Shown: one piece after another, positions 55,446-64,000 of the stretch
Layout: each line of letters opens with the position of its first letter
How positions within the stretch are numbered: the stretch's first letter is position 1
NCBI GenBank assembly: GCA_022478985.1
Contig: JAKSZP010009590.1
Coordinates: forward strand, 1 to 64,000
Direction of reading: 5' to 3'
DNA length: 64,000 nucleotides
From: Massospora cicadina
Taxonomy: Eukaryota; Entomophthoromycota; Entomophthoromycetes; Entomophthorales; Entomophthoraceae
Translations under genes and position numbers: made by a program
Notes under the pieces: model-generated
Database searches by the model: none
What the model saw: only the letters and a program-made list of their open reading frames with translations
What the model was told of the DNA's origin: nothing

Positions 55446-55936
55446 CTACGCCAGCTCTTGACGGATAAAGTTTTTAGTGACGCCAGTATGTACCAAAGTG
55501 AGCGCTTGGAAATCCTTTCCTGCAGAGGAAAAGATAGCCATGAACAAAAAGTACACAAAAGAGGATTTATTTCCTATGGAGGTAAGAGAGTACAGGATGG
55601 CTTCAAGCCCAGAGGTCGGAGTATAAGTGAGAGTATCCCCTGAGGATTCAACAGCATATGACTTCACATTACCAGTGAGTTACCCATGGGCTTGAATGGA
55701 GTAGGGTAGCTTGTTGCTCTATGTTTGACAGGAGGGAGATCTTTATTACACGATTCTACACCATTCAGTATGGACAAGATTTTTGTGGGGTCAACCAAGA
55801 AGAGTTCCTGTTTAATTCTTTTTTCATAGATATCTACCCGTTTCTGGATAGGGTCCGCCATGAGAGGTGAATCTGAAATGATAGGGAAGACTTGTTCAAC
55901 TGAGCCAACTAGGATGACAGGTTGGACAGGAGGCAT
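55446..55936 (-). pseudogene. protease-like and gag-like fragments in L
   Basis: The frame 55667-55446 ends FQALTLVHTGVTKNFIRQEL, which looks like the Gypsy protease pattern (A)LxDSGAxxNFIS with the catalytic Asp changed to His. The frame 55936-55664 upstream (MADPIQKRVDIYEKRI and following) is an acidic/basic segment without known domain. If real, L ran on the minus strand. The resemblance is short. Confidence 0.4.
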
Positions 55937-55949
55937 AGGTTCTATAACG

Positions 55950-57030
55950 GCAACTGAGGTTCCATGGCCTGAGTGAAGTGAATGCTTTTAGTTGGGTGGG
56001 TTAGAATTACTAACCCCCTCTACATTTTGAGAAAAAAGCGAGGGGTACTCCCTAGATCGCGGCGGTGAAGGGCCAGTAGTGATAAGACCCCTCACCTACG
56101 TTGGAAGTATTATTCTCACCTTCCAGCAAGCTCATTTCTGGTTTCAAGTGGTACTGGGAGAGTAAAGAAGAAAGATATTTAATGGTCAGGTTGGTGGTGT
56201 CTATAGCAGCCAACGTCACATCTGGATATGTCACCACGGGTTTGGAACCTTATGGTGCCTCACAGTGATGAAGTTGTTATGTTTTAAGATTTGAAGTTCT
56301 GCGTTACAGTTAGTCTTGTCAGCACAGAGGCTGTTGAACAACAGGGATGCAAGGATATAGAATTTCTAGGTAAGGAGGGGAGGGTTATCCCATATGCCAA
56401 GGGTGGCAACAGTAATATCTAGTGACTTGCAGAGAAGAACCATTTTTAAAGTTCAAGAAAATCCAGCCTTGATTCTTTCTCTTGAAACAGGCACAAGTAC
56501 TATTCTGTAGTCAGGGCTCCTCGAGCTAAGTGGTTAAAGGAGTTATAGTCCTCAAAGGTGGCAGGGTGAAACTCTTGGGGCTTGAGAAAAGTTTTTAATG
56601 CTAGGAGAGATTCCTGGAGAAATTTATTATTTTCAACAGGGAGAGTAACCATTGGTAAGCTGACTCTGAAATCTCCTGGAGCAGCAACTGTAAAAAAAGG
56701 ACGTTATCTAAGACCTTGCCTTGAGACTTCTGGAGGGCCCTAAGGCTTAAAAACGTGGTGAAGATCTCTTTTTTGTATTTTGAATTGCGTGATAGTGGAA
56801 GGTGAGGCTGGTCGTGTAAGGTACTGCAGACTGCATGAGAGTCTTGAGGGGCGCCGTGAAACACTCTCACCACACCTTTTGAAGAAGGTTACAAACAAGG
56901 CCATAAGGATACAACAGTACAAGCCTTTTGAGACGCTTTGGCAGTTAACAACTCTAAGTGGGTTGGGCTAACTTTAGCCACCCAATAGATAAAGAAAATC
57001 ACATATAAAATTAAAGACTTTTTTAGATAA
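55950..57030 (-). other. interior of L, no clear gene
   Basis: Short minus-strand frames (56052-56237, 56601-56873) might be gag remains: one reads VLDNVLFLQLLLQEISESAYQWLL in pieces. Nothing can be named. Confidence 0.35.
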
Positions 57031-57451
57031 TGTCAGGGAAAATGGAGCTCAGGAGGTCTCTGAAGGAAAAGCTTTAGGCAAAAGGTGCCACAATAAGGCA
57101 AAGTAACCCAGAAAGAGGAAGCAAAGTCATAGGCGATCTTGGTTATATTTGCAAATGAATTTGATAGACAAAGCATACACCAAACTGACGACAACCATTA
57201 GGGACAGGAGTAACAGAGAGCTATGGAAGATGGCATATGAACTGTGGCAAAACGCGGAGAAATAAGATATGGCAGAGTTAGCAGAATAGGCTGCAGTGTG
57301 GGAGATGGGTTCACTCCCAAGTTGGTAGTTAGACTAGAGCAGAAAAGGACCCTATCCATCACGTTGATTCCAAAAGATATAATTTTGTAAAAATTAAACA
57401 GAAAAGTATGTGAAAACATGCACAAATAATCTCTAAAATCTTATTAAATTT

Positions 57452-59520
57452 GCTTGTTATATTTATTTGAGGCAAGCCAACCAGGGGATGTACATTATCA
57501 ACGCTAAAAACTAGACTAAACTAACGTAACTACTTGGTTCAAGGAAACGCCTTAATGAGCGGATTGAGTGAAACGCTTCAAAAACTGACCAACCAGGTGG
57601 GCAGCAGAAGCCGCTTATCCCTCCATGGCGGAGGGGGAGGGGGGATGGGGGGCTCTTCTTCAGTAGCCTCTTTGGCAGCAGCTTCTTTCTCCCATAGTAG
57701 AGTGCGTGTCACGGCTGACAGTTTTGGCGTTGGGGCATCTGCGGCATGGGGTTTTATATCACTGATAATTGGAGTTTCATGGAAATTGCAGCTAGATAAA
57801 TAACACTGAGATATTTATTTTAAAGCTTTTTCAGCTTTGATGCAGGCGTCCGGGAGTTTAATAAATGTGGCAATGTTGGTTTGGGTTATTTTTGCTTTTG
57901 GATTCTGTGCTATAGTTGCCACATTCTGGAAAGCATAGTTTGCATTTTTGTATAGCTGGTTCACTGTGATTTTACTTTTTGGAGTTAAGGTAGCAGGGAT
58001 AACAGGAGGTGGAATTCCTCCTTTGAGTATCACTACTAATTTAGTGACAGCTTTACGCAGTAAATGACAATCTGGTGTTACAGCTGCTTCAACTGCAAGC
58101 TGATGATCACTGTGAAATGATTTGGCGTTAGGCTGTGGGGTATAAAGTTGAGGGGGGTATTTGGCGTCCCATTCTGCATTAATGAACCACTCAATTTGCA
58201 GAGATGTTTCTTCAATGAACTTACCTGATTTGTCAATTTCACCCAATAATTCCCATGGGTTTTAGTTGAATTGGATTGAGGAATCAGCGTATGGTTGAGG
58301 TTTGGTCAATTCATTTAAGGAAGCTTGGGATTGAACTGGGATCCAATCTGATGCTTGATTGGAGGAATTATTTATGTCATTGGGGTGAGGAGGAGGCTGA
58401 TTGGTGGCTGCAGGTGCAGCTGCAGCAACAGGCTTTGGGGTTGGGGGAGGTAGGATTGTGCCCCATACCAGAAATTGTATAGGGTGGGCAGCAGATTTGA
58501 GGTTAGTGGATGAGTCATCTAATCTAACTAAAGTGGTTGAGTAGGGGCACTTGTGTTTTGAGTGGTCTAACTCAAAATAAGATGGATAGATCGTCCGCCT
58601 GCCCTCGATGCAGGCCCAAAATGGATGGTCGGGTGCTGAGGGAATAACAGTGCATGGTGGAATTAAACCGCAATTTTATTAAATTCAGGGCTGATTGTGG
58701 CATATGCCTAAGGCCCAGCAAGTCGTGTGGCCCCATTTGGGACCACAAATTGTAAGATGGGGTTGGAGCCATAGGCTGCCAAACCATCCATCAGCTTCTA
58801 GTTGAGCACTTCAGGGTGGAGGTGGGTGGGCAGGCCAGAAAACTGAACCACCAAAGTGGTGTCTGCTGGGAGCTGAGTTCGAGTTGTGGGGAGAGGGGTG
58901 CCCTGGAATACCAGGGGCACAGTTGCTGCAGTGGCAGCATCAGCTTTGCAGGTGAAGTTGAGATCAAAATACCCCTTGTAGGGGTGGAAATCAATAAAGC
59001 CAGTGGGTGTCATCACCACCAGTGCCATTTCAATAATGGATTGGTAGTGGTATGGGAATAGTTTCCCATATTTGACCCTTAGGCTGTAGCGCATGTTGCT
59101 CCAGGGGATTACTAGGGGGCAGCGAGGTACCGCTTGGGTATGAGCAAGGTGGGCGTCTAGGTCCTTAGGTGGAATGAATCGTCCCATAGGTTTGGAATGA
59201 CTGGGTGAACCAGTCCTAGCGCGTTTTCCTGCTGGACAGAAAATGGCGGGGGAGTTTTCCGCTCCCCATGCTGGAGCAGCTGATAGAGAATCTGAGGACA
59301 TTGGAGTGAAACTACTATGGGTGAATTCAATTTGTTTTATTTTTTTAGAGTAAGGCAATAACAAGTATCCCATTCCATGTCAACTTTTAACAAACATAGC
59401 TCCAAATACATTCAAAATACTTGGAATTGATCAAAGGCAGGCAATTCAATCTACAGACCCCATTTGAGTTGTTTTATTAATCCATGAAATTTTGCTCAAA
59501 ATGTTATGCCAAGTGGAAAG
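57452..59520 (-). mobile_element. LINE4: ORF1-only LINE derivative (2.07 kb)
   Basis: A 15-base target duplication with one mismatch (57437-57451 and 59521-59535) flanks it. The 3' end carries the same tail motif as LINE2 and LINE3. The only coding content is an ORF1; no endonuclease or RT is present. Either an internal deletion or a half-LINE comparable in layout to mammalian HAL1. It would rely on ORF2 of a full LINE. Confidence 0.88.
57815..59373 (-). pseudogene. LINE4 ORF1
   Basis: A 191-residue frame from 59373 contains a second ATG before SSDSLSAAPAWGAENSP, a basic patch (GKRARTGSPSHSK) and a folded-looking segment (RCPLVIPWSNMRYSLRVKYG, FIDFHPYKGYFDLNF, LVVQFSGLP). After stops at 58798 and around 58570-58620, reading resumes to the 143-residue frame 58246-57815, ending IKAEKALK. 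A DHSKHKC remnant of a knuckle lies near 58560-58580. The middle is Pro/Ala/Gln-rich. Layout equals LINE1 ORF1 without sequence identity I can see. Confidence 0.75.
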
Positions 59521-59770
59521 AATCCTATTAAATTTACCTGTTTATCTGAGAAAAGAAAATCCTTTCTCAGCTTTGGTCTAAGTTTAGAGGAAAGATTTAT
59601 GAAGGGTTCAAAGCTATTAACAAAAAAAGATCTGACCTGTATATTATTTGCTTACAACATATATCAACATCATATTAATTCACTCAAATTCTGTAACTAT
59701 ATAATGCATGCATTTATGGATGTTTGGGCCAATTTCTGTTGGATCATCTGCCTCAGTTGAGCCAAAATCC

Positions 59771-61050
59771 TCAGCTCCTGGCCGGAAAATCCAGAACCCA
59801 TTTCCAGTCAATGACCACAGAGAGGTCATCAGTGACTTATAGGGGTTCTGTCTTTAGCTCCAATGGGTTGTTTGACTTTGCTTGGATTGGCGATCAACAA
59901 TAGGAAATATGTCACTAGCTGTGACATTAACAGCCAATATCCCATTTTTCCTGAAAAAGCATTCTTGTCAGACCAAATCTTTTTTGGTCAGTTTTGTAAT
60001 AACAAACCCTATTAATTACTATCTGACAGTTTTTATTTTGGCCTAAAAGCGGAACTCTTTGATGGGTGTTAGAATTGCAGTTAACCACATTATCCAACCT
60101 ATTGAATGATTAATTAATTTGACAATTGGTGGTTACAATCTTATATCTCAGCAATGGTTGCTAACTAAAGAAATTTTTGTCAGGAATCATCCTCAACAAT
60201 ATTAAGCAGAAATTTGATGTGGGAACAACACCTGATAGTTAAATTATTGTAGTGGTACAATTAAATATCTTGCAATGGTTGCCAACTGAATATATTCTTG
60301 TCAGGAATCTTCTCCAATTATATTGAGCAAGAATTTAATATAGGAGAAACACCGGACAATTGAATTATGGGGAATCGTTCAGAGCAACTAGATAAGGAGT
60401 CATCAGAACTACCTAAGCGTTCTAACGCTTGTGGTAAATGGTAGGATAGTCATTGGGCAACATAACCTGAATTAATTGGATTAAAGTTACTAACACCAAT
60501 AAATTGGTCGCCAAACAACTGAGGATTACGCTACCTAAAAAAAATTAAGGCAAGGATACCCATAAAGATTCAGTACTAAAACTTGAGGGTCAATCTGATC
60601 TAGGGGAACAATAAATTGATTCACAATGTACAGCTGAAAAATGTGCGCCGATTATACTATAAAAACTCTCAAATATTCTCTGGTAAAAGCAGATTTTATC
60701 TTGATAATAACTTTGCTGTTTAAACATTGGTTGTATAAATTACTCTTGGGATAAGAGTGCTAGGATCAGTATCCTAAGGCTGTTTTTATCAAGTCTTCAC
60801 TTGTCTCTGCATGAAGAGAATATGTAATTGTTTCCTAGCAGATAATATACATCTTTAAGATGAAGAAGCACATGTTAACGTTGAACCCTTTACTCAACGC
60901 GGCTTTTAGCAATCAACTATAATAATAGTCTTCATACTATTATTGACCCAGCTTATCTATTTTAAATCAATCAACGCAGTGGTCAAGGATCTGTGCAGTT
61001 GAAATCAGAGCGCATAAGAGAGTTACTATCTTAAGGCCCAGATTTTAACA
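59771..61050 (+). repeat. 5' LTR of element K, with internal tandem duplication
   Basis: It ends TTTTAACA right before the primer-binding site at 61052. The left boundary is not fixed: it lies somewhere after the end of LTR L. Two imperfect tandem copies with a period of 121 bases (from about 60130 to 60375) share GCAATGGTTGC, TTGTCAGGAATC and AATATTAAGCA/ATATTGAGCA words. No gene inside. Confidence 0.6.
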
Positions 61051-61051
61051 A

Positions 61052-61069
61052 TTGTGCTCACTACAGGGG
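61052..61069 (+). other. primer-binding site of K
   Basis: TTGTGCTCACTACAGGGG, 17 of 18 bases as in A and C. It is followed by GTAGTTGA, as in element E. Confidence 0.75.
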
Positions 61070-61099
61070 TAGTTGATTTGTTAAAAGCCAATTTAAACC

Positions 61100-62105
61100 G
61101 CAATGTCTTATAAGAATGAGCTTTAAGAAATGGATGGAGTTATAGACTGTCAATCAGAATTTGCTTAGCTCAGCATCTCAAGCCAATGTCAATACCTGGA
61201 GGAGCGTGTAATTAAAGCAGAAGAAATGCTCAAACAAATGGGAAATGTGAATAACGACCTGTGTGGAAAAGTTGCCTCTTTGAAGTGAAAAGAGTGTGAT
61301 CTTATTAAGGTTGTTTTATTCCAAAAGAATAAACGTTAACGGGCTAGAACGCATCTGGCATTTCCATGAGAATATGGAAAAAATGATGAAGCATATTGAG
61401 GAGTTGGAAAATCACGGGTGTGATTGTGCATAATTTTAGGCAAATGAGGCTGACAAATATGCATGCAAAACTCCAATCAGGAAGACCTCTCTGCCACAAA
61501 ATATGCCTAAATAATTTGCTGGCATGTCAGAAATGACTCCTGAAGCCACTCCTATGGCTACTCGAGTCATTGGGCAAGAATCTCCTATGATTGGAGTAAC
61601 CAAGGAATTTTGAAATATGCCAAAGTTGCCCACCTTTCACTGGGATAATGACCAGACATTTTTCCATTTCTTTCAGCTGATATATTCAGTTATTTGGACC
61701 ATCAGAAATCAGTGACCATAATGAACTGTCTTAGCACTGATTGTCAAATTATGGTGCTACCTCACCTCAATGGGGTCAACTGGTCATATGCTGAAGCAAA
61801 AGCAGCAATCATGGAGTTTGGAAGTCATACTCAGGTGGTGAATTGTAAACAGTAATTCATGGGTATATAATTCCACAAAGGATGAGACCATGGCTAGGTT
61901 TGCCAATGGGTTTTACCAAGAATCCCAAATTTTGGCAGGGGCGAATGTGCTGACTAACTTTGATACATGCATAGCCATGCAGACGGCACTTTGGCCATAC
62001 CACAAACTATATTAGACTATGGTGGTGGCACTAGTAACTAAGATAACAACTTTGCAGATGTTGGACCATCTGAAGATGCTCAGAGCCACGTTTGATACTA
62101 CAAAT
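61100..62105 (+). pseudogene. gag of element K (E-like)
   Basis: The N-terminal part (about 61195-61300) reads YLEERVIKAEEMLKQMGNV and GKVASLK, a coiled coil. Further on, YLDHQKSVTIMNCLSTDCQ and VNWSYAEAKAAIMEFGSH (about 61690-61830) match the gag of E (CLDIDCQNLVLSHLEG, SYAEAKTAIMKEF). MARFANGFYQESQILAGAN follows. Many stops. No pol follows in the window because LINE3 begins. Confidence 0.75.
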
Positions 62106-62156
62106 AACACATTTTAAAAGTGATCTAATTGAACCTCAAAAACTATTGTCAAATTT

Positions 62157-64000
62157 GTAATTTTATTCAGGAAAGACCGACCAGGGGACGGACACTTCCA
62201 ATAAGGTACTAAACAACTAAATGAACTTCAGCGAGAGGAGGGCAACCCAGAGAAGCAGACACTTTCTCCTGTTGCCAGCGGGAATGCCAAGAGAAGGAAG
62301 GGGGGTTACGTGTGCAGGGGCTTGCACCACTATTGGGCATGTATGTAGGAAGGGGTCTGAAATGGTGAATTAAACTGGGAACCAGGATGAGACCATCTGG
62401 TGGCGATGGGGTGAGAGGTACCCAAACATCCACGCTTGAAAGTAGTTCGCAAGTTGCGACTGAAACCGCATATAAATTCCTGGAGGGTGGGAGTGGAGCC
62501 AGTGATAGCATCTAGGACAATCATGTGGATAGTCCACATAGTGATTATGACTACCAAGGCACAGATGGAGGGTGGAAGATGGGAAGCCATGTATAAAGCA
62601 AACATGTCCATAGACAGGCTGAAGGGCTGTATCTGATCCTGGCGAAACTGTCGTTTCACCTCATGCCATATCGCATTTGATGGAGGGCACACTTCCAGGC
62701 GGTGAACCAGTGTTCCATACTGGCCACACATGATGCAAAATGAGTGCGAAGCGTTTGAGCGTTTGAAAGTATGGTATACCCATCTTAAGCAGCGCCACAC
62801 ATGGGAATGAGCCATGCAGCTGCAGAAGAGGGTGGCGGGCATACTTCAAAATGGCTTTCTGGGTATCTAGGGGTAGGGATGTCCAACATGTCCAGGTAGT
62901 CCACTCTGGCCATGGTAGGGGGTCTCATGGGTATTATCCGTTCAGAATGGGTAGTCCTTGTACTTCCTGGGTGAACCAAGGATAGGGACGCCCCCTCTGG
63001 GCGGTGTGCCCACAGATGCGAATTCTCCACTCAGTGCTGTGCATGGAGAGGAGGATCCTTTTGAAGTGGGGCGACGTCCCATGTGGGCTCACAGCAGAAG
63101 GATGTGAGGCAAGGTACTTTAACAGAGAGTGGGGGTGGGTAGGATTGCTGAGGCCAGGGCGTGGGAGAAGTTTGAGTGGGCTGCGCAGGACCAGTTCTGG
63201 GCTGAGATTGTTGGGTTGGTGACTGCAGCGATCCAGATGCCAAGGATTTTGGCAGCATGGGCCTCAAAATTGAGCAGGCCAATACCACCACTATGGTAAG
63301 GGCCAAACATGACATCCAGGCGCACCAGCAGTGAGCGGCCTAACCAAAGCCACCCTTGTAGAAGGGCGTAAAATGACTTAAAGAATCAAGGGGAAAAAGC
63401 GATAGCGTGGGCTCAAACCAAACTTTAGAGAGGAGCATAGAGTTGGCCCCTTCCTGTAAGGGAGGTGTGATGGGCTTTGAGGGAAGCTATGCCTTTGTAA
63501 CGTTGTCCAGGATATGGTTTTCCATAACCATTAAGGCGTACCCTTCTGCCTCCAGCCACACTCCAAAATGGCGGACAGGGCCAACGGTGGGGCGTGGCAC
63601 AAAGGGGAGTATGAGCGGGGCGGAGTGGGGTGGGCAGGGCGAGCATTCCATGCACTAGTTGACAAGGCATGTAGGAAACAGGGCCCTGGGGCTCACCAGG
63701 TTTGATAACAACCAAGGAGAACAATTTTGGTTTTGAGGGCATTAAAAGCAGCATTACTTACCATGGAGTAAACCTATATAGTATCTTCAAGCGCATGTGC
63801 ATCAGGATTGTTAGACACCCCAACCACACAATCATCAGCAAACGCCAACATCTTGACAGGGGCTTGTCTTGCACATGGACCCCAGTAAGGCGGCATTCAC
63901 ATTTCGAAGAAGTGGGTCAAGGCTGAAGTTATACAAGTTTGAGCTAAGAGGGTCCCCTTGGCGTAGGCCCCTTTGAGGGTAGACTACATCCATGAGGAAT
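62157..64000 (-). mobile_element. LINE3, 3' part, running out of the window
   Basis: The 3' end near 62157 has the CAGGAAAGACCGACCAGGGG tail related to LINE2 and LINE4. The minus strand carries the end of ORF2. The 5' part lies beyond 64000. Confidence 0.85.
62330..64000 (-). pseudogene. LINE3 ORF2, RT palm to C-terminus
   Basis: The RT palm at about 63790-63870 reads LAFADDCVVGVSNNPDAHAL (FADD catalytic pair). SGGIGLLNFEAHAAKILGIW is in the frame 63325-63119. The frame 62842-62330 (170 residues) has CIMCGQYGTLVHRLEVCP, the C-X2-C-H-C zinc segment at the end of ORF2, then ALVVIITMWTIHMIVLDAI, also seen in LINE2 (49725-49949). LINE2 and LINE3 are therefore one family; LINE1 is more distant. 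Several frameshifts. Confidence 0.87.

Larger units (their letters stand above)
49150..59770. mobile_element. LTR element L with decayed interior, containing LINE2 and LINE4
   Basis: Two LTR-like copies of about 645-650 bp begin TGTCAGGGAAA (49150 and 57031) and extend, around their LINE insertions, to about 55014 and 59770. The interior is 2 kb with only traces of coding. The strand is unclear. A TGGTGCTC primer-site-like sequence follows the left copy (55015), which suggests plus; the protease-like frame at 55446 is on the minus strand. No target duplication found. Confidence 0.72.
57031..59770. repeat. right LTR of L, split by LINE4
   Basis: The pieces 57031-57451 and 59536 to about 59770 align with the left copy. 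The LINE4 site lies only about a dozen bases from the position where LINE2 entered the left copy. Confidence 0.8.

Noticed and set aside
60900..60950. ATAATAATAGTCTTCATACTATTATT inverted words as a terminator
   Set aside because: AT-rich palindrome in an LTR of a eukaryotic element; no reason to call a terminator.
1..64000. CRISPR array, tRNA, rRNA or prokaryotic operon
   Set aside because: No regularly spaced short repeats, no cloverleaf or rRNA sequence noticed. The tRNA-like 3' ends are primer-binding sites next to LTRs, not tRNA genes.

Overview
This 64 kb window looks like a repeat-packed, intron-poor stretch of a eukaryotic nuclear genome, most likely fungal. The evidence is the Tad/L1-like LINEs with EN+RT ORF2, the Ty3/Gypsy elements, one 71-nt intron-like gap, and the absence of prokaryotic gene organisation. 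I cannot name a species. Nearly all of the sequence is layered transposable elements broken by stops and frameshifts. Only about 1.7 kb (24657-25128 and 47932-49149) is not assigned to an element, apart from the ragged left edge.

Layout. (1) 1-2022: start of a truncated minus-strand LTR element J (gag start, primer-binding site, short LTR), then one LTR of family G. (2) 2023-24656: Ty3/Gypsy element A (minus), cut open twice. Solo LTR H (4128-6135, TSD ATGAT) lies between RT and protease and itself holds solo LTR G (4547-5399, TSD GCATT). Gypsy element E (7608-23209, TSD CAGAT/CAGGT) lies inside the gag zinc-knuckle codons. E's own 3' LTR carries a 6.07 kb LINE (LINE1, 7961-14031) with a perfect 17-bp TSD. 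(3) 25129-47931: Gypsy element D (plus, TSD AATGT/AATTT) carries three insertions: Gypsy B (25577-33075, TSD CTAAG) in its 5' LTR, Gypsy C (33861-40394, TSD GATTC/GATGC) in gag, and a coding-free mini LTR element I (41117-43378, perfect TSD CATCC) further along gag. (4) 49150 to about 59770: LTR pair L with a decayed 2 kb interior; its two LTRs each hold a LINE (LINE2, 49558-54759; the ORF1-only LINE4, 57452-59520). (5) about 59770-64000: the LTR and gag of element K, a relative of E, followed by the 3' part of LINE3.

How the parts relate. The Gypsy elements encode gag with a CCHC knuckle, aspartic protease, RT, RNase H and integrase, in that order. Elements A, B, C, D, E, I, J and K, despite different LTRs, carry nearly the same primer-binding site (TGGTGCTCACTACAGGGG or close variants), implying one shared tRNA primer. 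A, B and C also keep an identical hairpin exactly where gag stops and pol starts. Most coding regions are dead: catalytic Asp changes in proteases and integrase, stop codons in zinc knuckles, and many frameshifts. The best candidates for something new are a pair of antisense reading frames behind the integrase of E, the conserved gag/pol hairpin, the mini element I, the half-LINE, and a foreign 1.3 kb passenger block inside B.
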